64,000 bases of DNA. Source: Burkholderiales bacterium (GTDB taxonomy: Bacteria > Pseudomonadota > Gammaproteobacteria > Burkholderiales > Burkholderiaceae_F). The DNA lies in NCBI GenBank assembly GCA_020248865.1, contig JADCGS010000001.1, positions 1-64,000 on the forward strand, in the 5' to 3' direction. This document shows positions 26,703 to 35,969 of the stretch, one piece after another (the stretch's first letter is position 1; each line of letters begins with the position of its first letter). A model generated the notes under the pieces. The model was given only the letters and a program-made list of their open reading frames with translations. It was not told the DNA's origin and searched no databases. The position numbers and the translations under genes were made by a program.

Positions 26703-29063
26703 ATGAAGATCGTCTGTCTCGGCGGCGGGCCCGCCGGCCTGTACTTCGCGCTGCTGATGAAAAGGCAGGACCCGGCGCACGAGGTGGTGGTGGTTGAGCG
26801 CAACCGCCCGTTCGACACCTTCGGCTGGGGCGTGGTTTTCTCCGACCAGACGCTCGGCAATCTGGCGCTGGCTGACGAACCGAGCGCGCGCAGCATCCAG
26901 TCCAGCTTTAATCACTGGGACGACATCGACGTTCACTTCAAGGGCCGCACCGTCCGCTCCGGCGGCCACGGCTTCTGCGGCATCGGCCGCCGCCGCCTGC
27001 TCGCCATCCTGCAGGAGCGCTGCGCCGAGCTCGGGGTGCGGCTGCTATTCGACAGTGAGGTGCAGGACGACCAGGAGCTGGCCGCGCGACACGGCGCCGA
27101 CCTGGTGATCGCTGCCGACGGGCTGAACAGCCGGGTACGCAGCCGCTACGCGGCGACCTTCGACCCCGAGGTGGATGTGCGGCGCTGCCGCTTTGTCTGG
27201 CTCGGCACACGCAAGCTCTTCCGCGCCTTCACCTTCGCCTTTGAGCAGACCGAGCACGGCTGGTTCCAGGCGCATGCCTACCCGTTCGACGGCGACACCT
27301 CCACCTTCATCGTCGAGACGCCGGAGGAGGTGTGGCGCGCGGCCGGGCTGGAGCACATGTCGCAGGAGGAGGGCATCGCATTCTGCGAGCGGCTGTTCGC
27401 ACGCCATCTGGACGGCCAGCCGCTGCTGAGCAACGCGGCGCACCTGCGCGGTTCGGCCATCTGGATCAGGTTTCCGCGCGTCGTCTGCCGGCGCTGGGTG
27501 CAGTGGAACACGATCGAGGGCCGTCGGGTGCCCGTGGTGCTGATGGGCGACGCGGCGCACACCGCGCACTTTTCGATCGGCTCCGGCACCAAGCTGGCCC
27601 TGGAGGACGCCATCGAACTGGCGCGCTGCATCGGCCGCAGCGGCGCCGACCTGCCGGCCGTGCTGGCCGAGTACGAGCGGCTGCGCAGCGTGGAGGTGCT
27701 CAAGATCCAGAGCGCCGCGCGCAACTCGATGGAGTGGTTCGAGAACGTGCAGCGCTACACGGCGATGGAAGCCGAGCAGTTTGCCTACTCTCTGCTCACG
27801 CGCAGTCAGCGCATCTCGCACGAAAACCTGCGGCTGCGCGACCGCGGCTACATCGAGAACTTCGAGCAGTGGCTGGCGCGGCGTGCCGGCGCCGACCGCA
27901 CGCGGCCGCCGATGCTCACGCCCTTTGCCTTGCGCGGCCTGTCGCTGAAGAACCGCATCGTCGTGTCGCCGATGGCGCAGTACTCAGCGGCCGATGGCGT
28001 GCCGGGCGATTTTCACCTCGTACATCTGGGCGCGCGGGCCTTGGGCGGCGCCGGCCTCGTCTTCGCCGAGATGACCTGCACGGCGCCCGATGCGCGCATC
28101 TCGCCCGGCTGCCCGGGCCTGTGGAACGACCAGCAGCAGGCGGCGTGGAGGCGCATCGTCGAGTTCGTACACCAGCACTCCGACGCGAAGATCGCCCTGC
28201 AGCTCGGGCACGCCGGTCCCAAGGGATCGACCCAGGTCGGCTGGGAGGAAGCGGATGAGCCGCTGCCCGCGGGCAACTGGCCGCTGCTGGCGCCGTCCGC
28301 AGTCGCCTATGGCCCGCGCAACCAGGTGCCGCGCGCCATGACGCGCGCCGACATGGACCGCGTGCGCGAAGACTTCGTTGCGGCCACCCGGCGCGCCGCC
28401 GCCGCCGGGTTCGACTGGCTGGAGCTGCACTGCGCGCACGGCTACCTGCTGTCGGCCTTCATCTGCCCGCTCACCAACCGGCGCGGCGACGACTACGGCG
28501 GCACGCTCGTCAACCGCTGCCGCTTTCCGCTCGAGGTGTTTGCCGCCATGCGTGCGGTATGGCCGCAGGAGCGGCCGCTGTCGGTTCGCATCTCGGCGCA
28601 CGACTGGGCTCCCGGTGGCAACACGCCGGACGATGCCGTCGCAATCGCCCGGCTGTTCAAGGCGGCAGGCGCGGACCTCATCGACGTGTCCTCCGGACAG
28701 ACCACGCGCGAGGCCAAGCCGGTCTATGGCCGGATGTACCAGACGCCGTTTGCCGACCGCATTCGCAACGAGGTCGGCATTGCCACGATGGCGGTGGGTG
28801 CGATCTTCGAGGCCGACCACGTCAACTCGATCATCGCCGCCGGGCGCGCCGACCTGGCCGCCATCGCGCGGCCGCACCTGGCCAATCCGCACTGGACGCT
28901 GCTGGAGGCCGCCCGCCTCGGCGTGACCGACATCCCGTGGCCGCGCCAGTATCTGAGTGGCAAGCAACAGCTCGAGCGCAACCTCGAGCGCGAGCGCCAG
29001 CAGGCGGCGGCCAGCGTCGGCTTGACGCCGCAGCAGATGGCCGCGCGGTTGCTGGAGGGTTGA
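26703..29063 (+). CDS. Bifunctional 2-aminobenzoyl-CoA / salicylyl-CoA monooxygenase-reductase
   Basis: A 786-residue fusion. Residues 1-~390 are an FAD monooxygenase: GGGPAG dinucleotide motif near the N-terminus and [22 protein letters not shown] around 285. Residues ~400-770 are an old-yellow-enzyme FMN barrel: [39 protein letters not shown] and [13 protein letters not shown]. This architecture is that of 2-aminobenzoyl-CoA monooxygenase/reductase of Azoarcus evansii, which hydroxylates and then reduces the ring, and of proteins annotated as salicylyl-CoA 5-hydroxylase. The next genes (SDR, enoyl hydratase, acyl-CoA dehydrogenase) fit ring opening and beta-oxidation. The CoA ligase is missing from the window. 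Confidence 0.92.
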   Translation: MKIVCLGGGPAGLYFALLMKRQDPAHEVVVVERNRPFDTFGWGVVFSDQTLGNLALADEPSARSIQSSFNHWDDIDVHFKGRTVRSGGHGFCGIGRRRLLAILQERCAELGVRLLFDSEVQDDQELAARHGADLVIAADGLNSRVRSRYAATFDPEVDVRRCRFVWLGTRKLFRAFTFAFEQTEHGWFQAHAYPFDGDTSTFIVETPEEVWRAAGLEHMSQEEGIAFCERLFARHLDGQPLLSNAAHLRGSAIWIRFPRVVCRRWVQWNTIEGRRVPVVLMGDAAHTAHFSIGSGTKLALEDAIELARCIGRSGADLPAVLAEYERLRSVEVLKIQSAARNSMEWFENVQRYTAMEAEQFAYSLLTRSQRISHENLRLRDRGYIENFEQWLARRAGADRTRPPMLTPFALRGLSLKNRIVVSPMAQYSAADGVPGDFHLVHLGARALGGAGLVFAEMTCTAPDARISPGCPGLWNDQQQAAWRRIVEFVHQHSDAKIALQLGHAGPKGSTQVGWEEADEPLPAGNWPLLAPSAVAYGPRNQVPRAMTRADMDRVREDFVAATRRAAAAGFDWLELHCAHGYLLSAFICPLTNRRGDDYGGTLVNRCRFPLEVFAAMRAVWPQERPLSVRISAHDWAPGGNTPDDAVAIARLFKAAGADLIDVSSGQTTREAKPVYGRMYQTPFADRIRNEVGIATMAVGAIFEADHVNSIIAAGRADLAAIARPHLANPHWTLLEAARLGVTDIPWPRQYLSGKQQLERNLERERQQAAASVGLTPQQMAARLLEG

Positions 29064-29836
29064 TGGACCTGCAACTGCACGGCGCCCACGCGCTGGTGAC
29101 CGGCGCCAGCCGCGGGATTGGCCGCGCCATCGCGCAGCGGCTGGCCGACGAAGGCTGCCGCGTTACGCTCATTGGCCGGGATGCGGCTGTGTTGGCGGCT
29201 GCCGCAGCGCAGATCGGCCCGGTGCGGGCGCACCCCGTGGTGGCCGACGTGACCGATCGGGCTGCCGTGGATGCAGCGCTGGCGCAGGCACGGGCGCAGT
29301 TCGGACCGCTGCGGATCCTCGTCAACAACGCCGGGGCGGCCGAATCGGCGCCGTTTGCGCAGCTCGACGCCGCGCAGTGGCAGCGGATGCTCGACCTGAA
29401 CCTGACCGGCGCCTTCCACGTCACCCAGGCGGCGCTGTCCGACCTGCTGGCGGGGCATGGCGCGCGGGTGGTCAACGTCGCCAGCACGGCCGCGCTCAAG
29501 GGCTATGCCTACGTGGCGGCCTACGTGGCCGCCAAGCACGGTCTGCTCGGCCTGACCCGGGCGCTGGCCGCCGAGTACGCGCAGCGCGACCTGACCGTCA
29601 ACGCCGTCTGCCCGGGCTATACCGATACGGATCTGCTGGCCGCCGCAGTCCAGACCATCGCGGGCAAGACCGGGCGCAGCCCGGAGGACGCGCGCGCGGA
29701 GCTGGCCCGCGCCAACCCGCAGCGGCGGCTGATCCGTCCCGAGGAGGTGGCTGCCGCGGTGGCCTGGCTGTGTTCGCCGGCCGCCGCCAGCGTCACCGGC
29801 CAGGCGATCGCCATCGACGGCGGTGAGGTTGCCTGA
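29063..29836 (+). CDS. Short-chain dehydrogenase/reductase of the aminobenzoyl-CoA operon
   Basis: A 257-residue SDR with TGASRGIG cofactor motif, NNAGAA, catalytic serine in VNVASTAALKGYAYVAAYVAAKH (Ser...Tyr-x3-Lys) and the C-terminal TGQAIAIDGGEVA. In this operon it probably oxidises the alcohol from enoyl-CoA hydration of the dearomatised ring, the 3-hydroxyacyl-CoA dehydrogenase step. Start ATG 29063 overlaps the monooxygenase stop by one base (TGATG) and its own stop overlaps the MarR start in the same way, so translation is coupled. Confidence 0.9.
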   Translation: MDLQLHGAHALVTGASRGIGRAIAQRLADEGCRVTLIGRDAAVLAAAAAQIGPVRAHPVVADVTDRAAVDAALAQARAQFGPLRILVNNAGAAESAPFAQLDAAQWQRMLDLNLTGAFHVTQAALSDLLAGHGARVVNVASTAALKGYAYVAAYVAAKHGLLGLTRALAAEYAQRDLTVNAVCPGYTDTDLLAAAVQTIAGKTGRSPEDARAELARANPQRRLIRPEEVAAAVAWLCSPAAASVTGQAIAIDGGEVA

Positions 29837-30339
29837 TGCCGGCCGCCGCGCGCAAGCCCGCGGTGTCGTTGCGCGCCGTGCCAGCGCCCGACGACCACGT
29901 GGCGCTGCGCGTGTGGCTGCGGCTGCTCGCCTGCAGCACGCAGTTGCAGGCAGAGATCGGCGGGCGGCTGCGTGCCGCGCACGGCATCACCCTGGCGCGC
30001 TTCGACCTGATGGCCCAGCTCGCGCGCTTTCCGCAAGGGTTGCGCATGGTGGAGTTGTCGCGCCGGCTTCTGATGACCGGCGCCAATGTCACGCTGCTCA
30101 CCGACCAGCTGGAGGGCGAGAAGCTGGTGCGCCGGATGCCCGACCCGGACGACGGGCGCGCCTATCTAGTTCGGCTCACACCCAAGGGGCGCCGCCAGTT
30201 CGACACCATGGCCGTGCAGCACGAGTCCTGGGTGCGAGCGCGGCTGGCGGGCCTGGACTTGGCCGAACAGAGCCGCCTGCTTGCCCTGCTCACGCGGCTG
30301 AAGGACAGCCTGGGGCTGCCCGCCAGCCATGCCGATTGA
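29836..30339 (+). CDS. MarR-family transcriptional regulator
   Basis: A 167-residue winged-helix regulator: [21 protein letters not shown], the recognition helix around [16 protein letters not shown] and the wing [20 protein letters not shown]. It lies inside the aminobenzoyl-CoA operon, coupled to the SDR by TGATG. Homologous MarR proteins in aromatic-CoA clusters respond to the CoA ester; here that is inferred. Being co-transcribed with its likely targets implies feedback control. Confidence 0.9.
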   Translation: MPAAARKPAVSLRAVPAPDDHVALRVWLRLLACSTQLQAEIGGRLRAAHGITLARFDLMAQLARFPQGLRMVELSRRLLMTGANVTLLTDQLEGEKLVRRMPDPDDGRAYLVRLTPKGRRQFDTMAVQHESWVRARLAGLDLAEQSRLLALLTRLKDSLGLPASHAD

Positions 30340-30355
30340 AGCCAAGGAGACCCCC

Positions 30356-31210
30356 ATGCGTCACCTGCCCGGTCATCCGCACACGCTGCCGCGCCATCGG
30401 CGCAAGCTGGCGGACTACGCGGCCCAGCACTTCGACTACGCCTGCGCCGGCGGTGTGGCCACCATCACCCTGGCGCGGCCCGAGCGCAAGAACCCGCTCA
30501 CCTTCGACTCCTACGCCGAGCTGCGCGACCTGTTCCGCGCGGCCGCCGAGTGCGATGACGTCAAGGCTTTCGTTCTGACGGGGGCCGGCGGCAACTTCTG
30601 CTCCGGGGGCGACGTGCACGAGATCATCGGCCCGCTCACCCGGCTCGACACGCCGGGCCTGCTGGCCTTCACGCGGCTCACCGGCGATCTGGTCAAGGCC
30701 ATGCTCGGCTGCCCGCAGCCGCTCGTTGCCGCGGTCGACGGCGTCTGCGCCGGTGCCGGCGCCATCCTGGCCATGGCCAGCGACCTGCGTTACGCCACGC
30801 CGCAGGCCAGGACCGCGTTTCTCTTTACCCGCGTCGGGCTGGCCGGCTGCGACATGGGCGCCTGCGCGATCCTGCCGCGGATCATCGGTCAGGGCCGGGC
30901 GGCCGAGCTGCTCTACAGCGGCCGCGGCATGAGCGCCGAGGAGGGCGAGCGCTGGGGCTTCTTCAATGCGCTGGTGCCGCGGGACGGGCTGCTGGCGCAT
31001 GCTCAGGAGCAGGCGCGCTTCCTGGCGGCCGGGCCGGTGTTCGCCCACGGCATGACCAAGAAGATGCTTCAGCAGGAGTGGTCGATGTCGCTCGAACAGG
31101 CCATCGAGAGCGAAGCGCAGGCGCAGGCGCTGTGCATGGCGACCAACGACTTTCATCGCGCCTACCACGCCTTCGTGCGGCGCGAGACGCCGCGCTTCGA
31201 GGGCGACTGA
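30356..31210 (+). CDS. Enoyl-CoA hydratase/isomerase family protein
   Basis: A 284-residue crotonase-fold enzyme. Oxyanion-hole segments [18 protein letters not shown] and [21 protein letters not shown] are intact. In this operon it probably hydrates the cyclic enoyl-CoA or opens the ring. ATG 30356 is preferred to one at 30329, which would overlap marR by 11 bases, because AAGGAG lies seven bases before it. Cytoplasmic. Confidence 0.9.
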   Translation: MRHLPGHPHTLPRHRRKLADYAAQHFDYACAGGVATITLARPERKNPLTFDSYAELRDLFRAAAECDDVKAFVLTGAGGNFCSGGDVHEIIGPLTRLDTPGLLAFTRLTGDLVKAMLGCPQPLVAAVDGVCAGAGAILAMASDLRYATPQARTAFLFTRVGLAGCDMGACAILPRIIGQGRAAELLYSGRGMSAEEGERWGFFNALVPRDGLLAHAQEQARFLAAGPVFAHGMTKKMLQQEWSMSLEQAIESEAQAQALCMATNDFHRAYHAFVRRETPRFEGD

Positions 31211-31211
31211 C

Positions 31212-32384
31212 ATGGGGGCTGCCCTGACCAACGACCTGCTCGACCTGCCGTTGTTCGAGCCGGCTCATCGCGCGCTGGCGGGCGGTCTGGCGCATTGGTC
31301 GGCCGGCCACCTGCGCCAGTACGACGGCACCGACGTCGACGGCCACTGCCGCGATCTGGTGCGGCAGCTCGGTGCGGCCGGCTGGCTCGCCTGGGCGGTT
31401 GGCGGAGCGGCCTACGGCGGCGCGCGCGATGCGATCGACACCCGTGCCGTGTGCCTGGCGCGCGAGACGCTCGCCGCACACTCGGGCCTGGCGGACTTTG
31501 CCTTCGCCATGCAGGGGCTGGGCAGCGGCGCCATCGCGCTGGCCGGCAGCGCGGCGCTCAAGCAGCGCTACCTGTCGCGCGTGGCGCGGGGCGAGGCGAT
31601 CGCCGCCTTTGCCCTGTCCGAGCCGCAGGCCGGATCCGATGTCGGCGCGGTCGCGCTGGCGGCACGTCGCTCCGGAGATGCCTACGTGCTCGACGGCGAG
31701 AAGACCTGGATCTCGAATGGCGGCATTGCCGACTTCTACGTCGTCTTCGCGCGGACGGGACCGGACACCGGGACGCGCGGCCTGAGTGCCTTCGTGGTCG
31801 ACGCCGATGCGGCCGGGCTGTCGGTGGCCGAGCGCATCGAGGTCAGCGCGCCGCATCCGCTGGCGCGGCTGCGCTTTGCCGGCTGCCGGGTGGCCGCGTT
31901 ACAGCGGCTGGGCGAGGAGGGCGAGGGCTTCAAGCTCGCCATGCGCACGCTCGACATTTTCCGCTGCTCGGTGGCGGCGGCCGCGCTCGGATTTGCGCGC
32001 CATGCCCTGGCCGCCGCGCTGGCGCATGTGCGCGGGCGCAGCCTGTTCGGGCAGACGCTGGCGGATTTCCAGCTCACTCAGTCCAAGCTGGCCGTGATGG
32101 CCAGCGAGATCGACGCGGCGGCACTCCTGACCTATCGGGCCGCCTGGCGCCGCGACCAGGGGCATGCCGTCACCCGCGAGGCGGCGATGGCCAAGCTGGC
32201 CGCCACCGAGAGCGCCCAGCGCGTGATCGACGGCGCGGTGCAGTTGCACGGCGGCCTCGGCGTCGTGGCCAATCATCCGATGGAGCGGCTGTATCGCGAG
32301 ATCCGTGCGCTGCGCATCTACGAGGGCGCCAGCGAGGTGCAGCAGCTCATCATCGCGCGCGAACTGCTGCGCGCCGGCGGCTGA
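31212..32384 (+). CDS. Acyl-CoA dehydrogenase of the aminobenzoyl-CoA operon
   Basis: A 390-residue FAD acyl-CoA dehydrogenase. It has [18 protein letters not shown] and [19 protein letters not shown] (flavin binding), [26 protein letters not shown] and the catalytic glutamate in [13 protein letters not shown]. It starts two bases after the hydratase stop and is the last gene of the operon, ahead of a terminator-like hairpin. It probably introduces the double bond before hydration of the non-aromatic CoA ester. Confidence 0.92.
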   Translation: MGAALTNDLLDLPLFEPAHRALAGGLAHWSAGHLRQYDGTDVDGHCRDLVRQLGAAGWLAWAVGGAAYGGARDAIDTRAVCLARETLAAHSGLADFAFAMQGLGSGAIALAGSAALKQRYLSRVARGEAIAAFALSEPQAGSDVGAVALAARRSGDAYVLDGEKTWISNGGIADFYVVFARTGPDTGTRGLSAFVVDADAAGLSVAERIEVSAPHPLARLRFAGCRVAALQRLGEEGEGFKLAMRTLDIFRCSVAAAALGFARHALAAALAHVRGRSLFGQTLADFQLTQSKLAVMASEIDAAALLTYRAAWRRDQGHAVTREAAMAKLAATESAQRVIDGAVQLHGGLGVVANHPMERLYREIRALRIYEGASEVQQLIIARELLRAGG

Positions 32385-32400
32385 GCCGGTCCACGCGAAC

Positions 32401-32420
32401 GCGGGTGCCGCGGCATCCGC
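32401..32420 (+). terminator. Rho-independent terminator candidate of the aminobenzoyl-CoA operon
   Basis: GCGGGTGC (32401-32408), loop CGCG, GCATCCGC (32413-32420; one G-U pair), followed by TCTTTCCTC, 16 bases after the acyl-CoA dehydrogenase stop. Confidence 0.5.
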
Positions 32421-32477
32421 TCTTTCCTCGAGCGGCCGCTGCAGTCGGTGAGCGCCGGGCTGATTGCGCCCGTGATC

Positions 32478-34109
32478 TCAGCGCCCGGGCAGCGGCAGCA
32501 TCGAGTCGGGCCGCTGGGCAAACAGCGAGGCGTACAGGAAGCGGTACACGTCGGTGTTGTCGAAGCGGGCGGAATAGTCGGCCAGCGATGGCAGGCCGCG
32601 CCCGCGGCGGCCGACGGTCGTGGCGCGCGCGAGCACGCTGCCGGCGACATCGGCCGGGCCGCTCCATGCGATCGCAAAGGGCAGGGCCTGGCCGCGGGCA
32701 TCGGGTGCCGCGATGAACGGCGCGCTGCCGCGCCCCCACTGGCCGTCGAGCGGATTGCCGACGGCGGGCTGTCCCGCGTTGACGTTGAGCTGGCCTACGG
32801 CTTGGGTGGCATCGGCCACCGCCACCAGTTGCATGCTGCCGGCCTCCGAATCGGCTGCCGTCAATAGGGTGGTGCCAAACCGCGGCGTGGATGCGCCGCG
32901 CCGCGGCGCGCCCTCTTCGAGTGCCACGCCAATCATCTCGTCGGCCACCCGCAGCGCCTGCAACATGCCGACGGCGTTGTTGACGCCGGCGAAGTTGTCG
33001 GTGCTCTCGGCCTCCGCAACCAGGAAGTAGGGACGGCCGCCCTGCTGCGCAACGCGGCCGAGCACGATCATCGCCAGTCGCAGCATCTCGTCGGCCCGTG
33101 GCGGGTCGAACCCGGGGTCGCCGGCAGCCGGGGACCCATAGAGAACCAGGCGCGCCTCGCGCCCGCTTGGCTCGAGGTCGGGGCGGCGGAAGTCCACATT
33201 GGGCCGGCGAAAGCCGGCCGCCAGCAGGTCCTCTTCGCTGCGGTCGTTGAACAGATGGTGGGCGGCAAACAGGCCGAGGATGCGCGGCTGCCAGCGGCGG
33301 TCGGCCTGCAGGCGCGCCAGCGTGGCGTCGAACTCGGCGCGCGTGCGGATGACCACGAAGCCGGCGGCAGCCGCTTCGCGCAATAGGTTGCGGCCGTCGG
33401 TGCGCTCGGGTCCGGCCGCGCGCTCCGGCCGGCTCCAGTCCAGCCCGTGAACCATGCAGTCGAGCGGAAACGTGACAATCCCCTGCTGCGCGATCTGGAT
33501 GCCCGGCAGGCAGCGCGGCGCATCCTGCGGCAGGAAATTGCGCTCTCCGCCGCCCAGCAGCACGTGCGGCAGCGGGTCGTCCGAGCGGCCCACGGACCCG
33601 CCGTCGCGGCCCGCCAGCAGTTGCAGCGCGGCGCCGTTCCAGTCGCGCCGGCTGTCCAGCTCGGCGGCAAAGGCGGCCGTCCCGGGTTCGGCCAGATGGC
33701 CGTCGTTGAGCAGTCCCACCGGGTGGCCCCGTACCGCCGCCTCGCGCCAAAGGCTGCCGGCGTAGCCGGACAATGCCGTCAGGCGTCGGCCCGCGGCATC
33801 GCGGCCGAACGAACCCGCCCCGGCCTTCACGCCGAAGGCATGCGTGGTGGCGCCGCCGTTAGAGGAGGCCACCAGCGAGTCGCGCAGGTGACCGCGGTAC
33901 ACCGCCATCTGCGGCAGGCGGTCCCAGTTCAACTGACCGTCCGGCCCCTTCCAGTAGGCGCGGGCGATCGTCCACTGCGCCAGACCGACGCCGTCCGCGT
34001 GGATGAAGACCGTGTTGTGACCGGAGCGCGTCGGGTTGAACTGCGCGGCGGCCACCGAGAGATTCAGCGTGGCGGCCAGTGCGGCCGCAAGGCTGCCGAG
34101 ACGATGCAT
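32478..34109 (-). CDS. Divergent alkaline phosphatase-family protein, secreted
   Basis: A 543-residue protein with a Sec signal (about 1-24, ending VAAAQ). The core resembles PhoA: HADGVGL for the first metal aspartate, LVASSNGGATTHAFGVKAG at the nucleophile region (Ser retained, preceding Asp replaced by Ser), LLGGGERNFLP, and EAESTDNFAGVNNAVG at the second site. By eye several zinc-binding histidines of PhoA (the His after the Asp of site 1, the DH pair, and the late HTG) are replaced. It may use other metals or a different ester. GGAGGCTTC precedes ATG 34109. Stands alone. Confidence 0.75.
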   Translation of the reverse strand: MHRLGSLAAALAATLNLSVAAAQFNPTRSGHNTVFIHADGVGLAQWTIARAYWKGPDGQLNWDRLPQMAVYRGHLRDSLVASSNGGATTHAFGVKAGAGSFGRDAAGRRLTALSGYAGSLWREAAVRGHPVGLLNDGHLAEPGTAAFAAELDSRRDWNGAALQLLAGRDGGSVGRSDDPLPHVLLGGGERNFLPQDAPRCLPGIQIAQQGIVTFPLDCMVHGLDWSRPERAAGPERTDGRNLLREAAAAGFVVIRTRAEFDATLARLQADRRWQPRILGLFAAHHLFNDRSEEDLLAAGFRRPNVDFRRPDLEPSGREARLVLYGSPAAGDPGFDPPRADEMLRLAMIVLGRVAQQGGRPYFLVAEAESTDNFAGVNNAVGMLQALRVADEMIGVALEEGAPRRGASTPRFGTTLLTAADSEAGSMQLVAVADATQAVGQLNVNAGQPAVGNPLDGQWGRGSAPFIAAPDARGQALPFAIAWSGPADVAGSVLARATTVGRRGRGLPSLADYSARFDNTDVYRFLYASLFAQRPDSMLPLPGR

Positions 34110-34300
34110 GAAGCCTCCGGGGAACAAGGACCCCGATCTTGCCGGATCGCCGTGCCGCGGCCGCGCCCGGGATCGGTTGCGGCCGGGGGGCTGAGCACGC
34201 CGGGTCGAGGGGCTGGTGGACCTGTCACGCAGTCAGAACGGGGCCAGCCGCAGCATGCCGCTTCGGCCGGGTGCTTCGCGGTGCGCACGGGCAGGCCGTG

Positions 34301-34735
34301 CTACGGCGCGGTCCGGATCACGCCGTGCTCGACGCGGACCTTGTCGCCGGGCCGATAGGTGGGCCGCTGCTCTACGGTAATGCTGCGGTCGATGCCGTCG
34401 TCGAACCGGATCGCGACCACCCACACCATCGCCTCACCCGCCTTGCCGGCGATCGCGCTGCCGGCCAGCGACCCGCCGACGCCACCGACGGTGGCGGCCA
34501 CGGTGCGACCGAAGCCGCCGCCCACCTGCCCGCCGAGGAAGGAGCCCACCAGGGCACCGCCGACAGCGCCCACCACACTGGCCGTTTGCGAGGCCTGCCG
34601 CGTCTCCTGGATGCTGACCACCGTGCCCCGCCCGCTGATGCCGGCGCCGGGCGGTGTGCTGGCGCAGCCGCCGAGCAGGCCAGCCAGGCCCAGCAGGACC
34701 GCGAGTGCGGCCAGCCTTGCGATCGTGTGCGCCAC
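34301..34735 (-). CDS. Glycine-zipper outer-membrane lipoprotein, SlyB/Pcp-like
   Basis: A 144-residue lipoprotein. The lipobox LLGGC puts the acylated cysteine at C24. Residues ~52-100 are a glycine-zipper (VGAVGGALVGSFLGGQVGGG, then GVGGSLAGSAIAGKAGE) and the tail is a small beta domain ending KVRVEHGVIRTAP. It resembles the SlyB/PcP 17-kDa surface antigen family, thought to stabilise the outer membrane. It ends upstream of the phosphatase; a separate transcript is likely. Confidence 0.85.
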   Translation of the reverse strand: MAHTIARLAALAVLLGLAGLLGGCASTPPGAGISGRGTVVSIQETRQASQTASVVGAVGGALVGSFLGGQVGGGFGRTVAATVGGVGGSLAGSAIAGKAGEAMVWVVAIRFDDGIDRSITVEQRPTYRPGDKVRVEHGVIRTAP

Positions 34736-34739
34736 GGAC

Positions 34740-35600
34740 CTACTCCGAGAAAGCGTTGAGGTAGTAGACGGACAGCAAGAGCGGGCTGGGCGGGCCGATC
34801 ACGCCGAACCAGCGACCGTAGACATCGGCCACCGCATCGCCGCGGTAGATCTCGGCCAGCGCACGGTTGACCGCCAGGCGGAAGCCTGGGTCGCGGCGCA
34901 GCATCAGCGCATAGGGCTCGAAGGAGAAGTCCTCCTCGCCGAGCGCGAAGGCCACGCCCTGAGGCTGCGCCTTGAGCACCCGCCCGACCAGGGTGATGCG
35001 GTCATTCGCAAACGCCGTGATGCGCCGGTCGACCAGCGCCGTCACGCCCTCGGCCTCGTCGCGCAGGGTCAGGATCGTGACGTTGGTCACGCCGCGCGCC
35101 TGCAGGGCCTCGCGCAGGCGCGGTTCGGTGGTGGTCCCCCGCAGGACGCCGACGGTGGTGTTGGCCAGATCGGTGAGCTTGCGCGGCCCGTCCACCCGCG
35201 ACACCCAGCTGCCGCCGTCGACGAAGATCAGATTCGAGAAGTCCACCTGCTCCTGGCGGCCGAGCGTCACGGTGGTGATGCCGCATTCGAGGTCGACGGC
35301 GCCGCTGGTGAGCTGACCGATCCGGTTCTCGGCAGTCACCGGCACCCAGCGCACCGCCAGGGGCGCGATCTTGAGCTGGCGTTCCAGCGACGTCACCACG
35401 CGCTTGCACAGGTCGACGCTGTAGCCGGCCGGCTGGCCGTCGCTGCCGGTGAAGGAAAACGGTGCCGCCTCGGTGCGGTAGCCGAGCACCACGGCTTTGG
35501 CGTCGGCGATCTTCTTGAGCGTGCCGCTGGTCTGCGCCGACACGGCGGCGCAGACCGCCAGCAGGGCGACGCCCAGCAAGACATGCTTCGACTGCTTCAT
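34740..35600 (-). CDS. Polar amino acid-type ABC transporter periplasmic binding protein
   Basis: A 286-residue type II periplasmic binding protein with signal peptide (MKQSKHVLLGVALLAVCAAVSA). GYRTEAAPFSFTGSDGQPAGYSVDLCKRV, EWVPVTAENRI-like VRWVPVTAENRIGQL and GAVDLECGITTVT are the family-3 (GltI/ArtJ) hallmarks for glutamate, aspartate or similar ligands. Four bases separate it from the lipoprotein start. No permease or ATPase is adjacent, so it must dock with a transporter elsewhere or act as a sensor. The long open frame upstream of 35600 is antisense to the DUF748 gene and not part of this protein. Confidence 0.88.
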   Translation of the reverse strand: MKQSKHVLLGVALLAVCAAVSAQTSGTLKKIADAKAVVLGYRTEAAPFSFTGSDGQPAGYSVDLCKRVVTSLERQLKIAPLAVRWVPVTAENRIGQLTSGAVDLECGITTVTLGRQEQVDFSNLIFVDGGSWVSRVDGPRKLTDLANTTVGVLRGTTTEPRLREALQARGVTNVTILTLRDEAEGVTALVDRRITAFANDRITLVGRVLKAQPQGVAFALGEEDFSFEPYALMLRRDPGFRLAVNRALAEIYRGDAVADVYGRWFGVIGPPSPLLLSVYYLNAFSE

Positions 35601-35969
35601 CCTCTTGACTCCCGGTTGGCGGCTGCTGAGCATCCCAGCCGCCGCCAGCGGCGGCAGGCGCTCGCAAAGAAAACGATGGCTTACAGAACGTTTTCTTGAG
35701 AGACAGCCTGTTTCGCGCGAAAGCGCCTTGTGCCGGGAGGATAGCCTGCCTCGCCCGAGCGCCTCGGCGCCGCGGTACACCCGCCGACGCTGGCTCGACC
35801 GCGCCCGCGCGTCTCGATAGAGGCGGCGATGCGGCGCTGGAAGCGCGCTCACTTGCCATGGCGCTGGTCCGGTGCTACTAGAGGCGCGACAGCACAAGGC
35901 CACCCCGGCCGTGTTTGCCGCATCGGGCGTCCTGCGGCAACTGGGTTGGCAGCGCGCTCGGAGGAGGGC
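35601..35969. other. 369-base divergent intergenic region
   Basis: Separates the binding-protein gene from the DUF748 gene and holds both promoters. The notable feature is the 9-bp inverted repeat at 35667-35697. The rest is GC-rich without a gene. Confidence 0.5.
35667..35697. promoter_or_regulatory. 9-bp perfect inverted repeat, candidate operator
   Basis: AAGAAAACG (35667-35675), 13-base spacer, CGTTTTCTT (35689-35697), about 67 bases upstream of the binding-protein start. AT-rich arms in a GC-rich region suggest a transcription-factor site. The 31-base span suits a dimeric regulator; no regulator gene is next to it. Confidence 0.4.
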
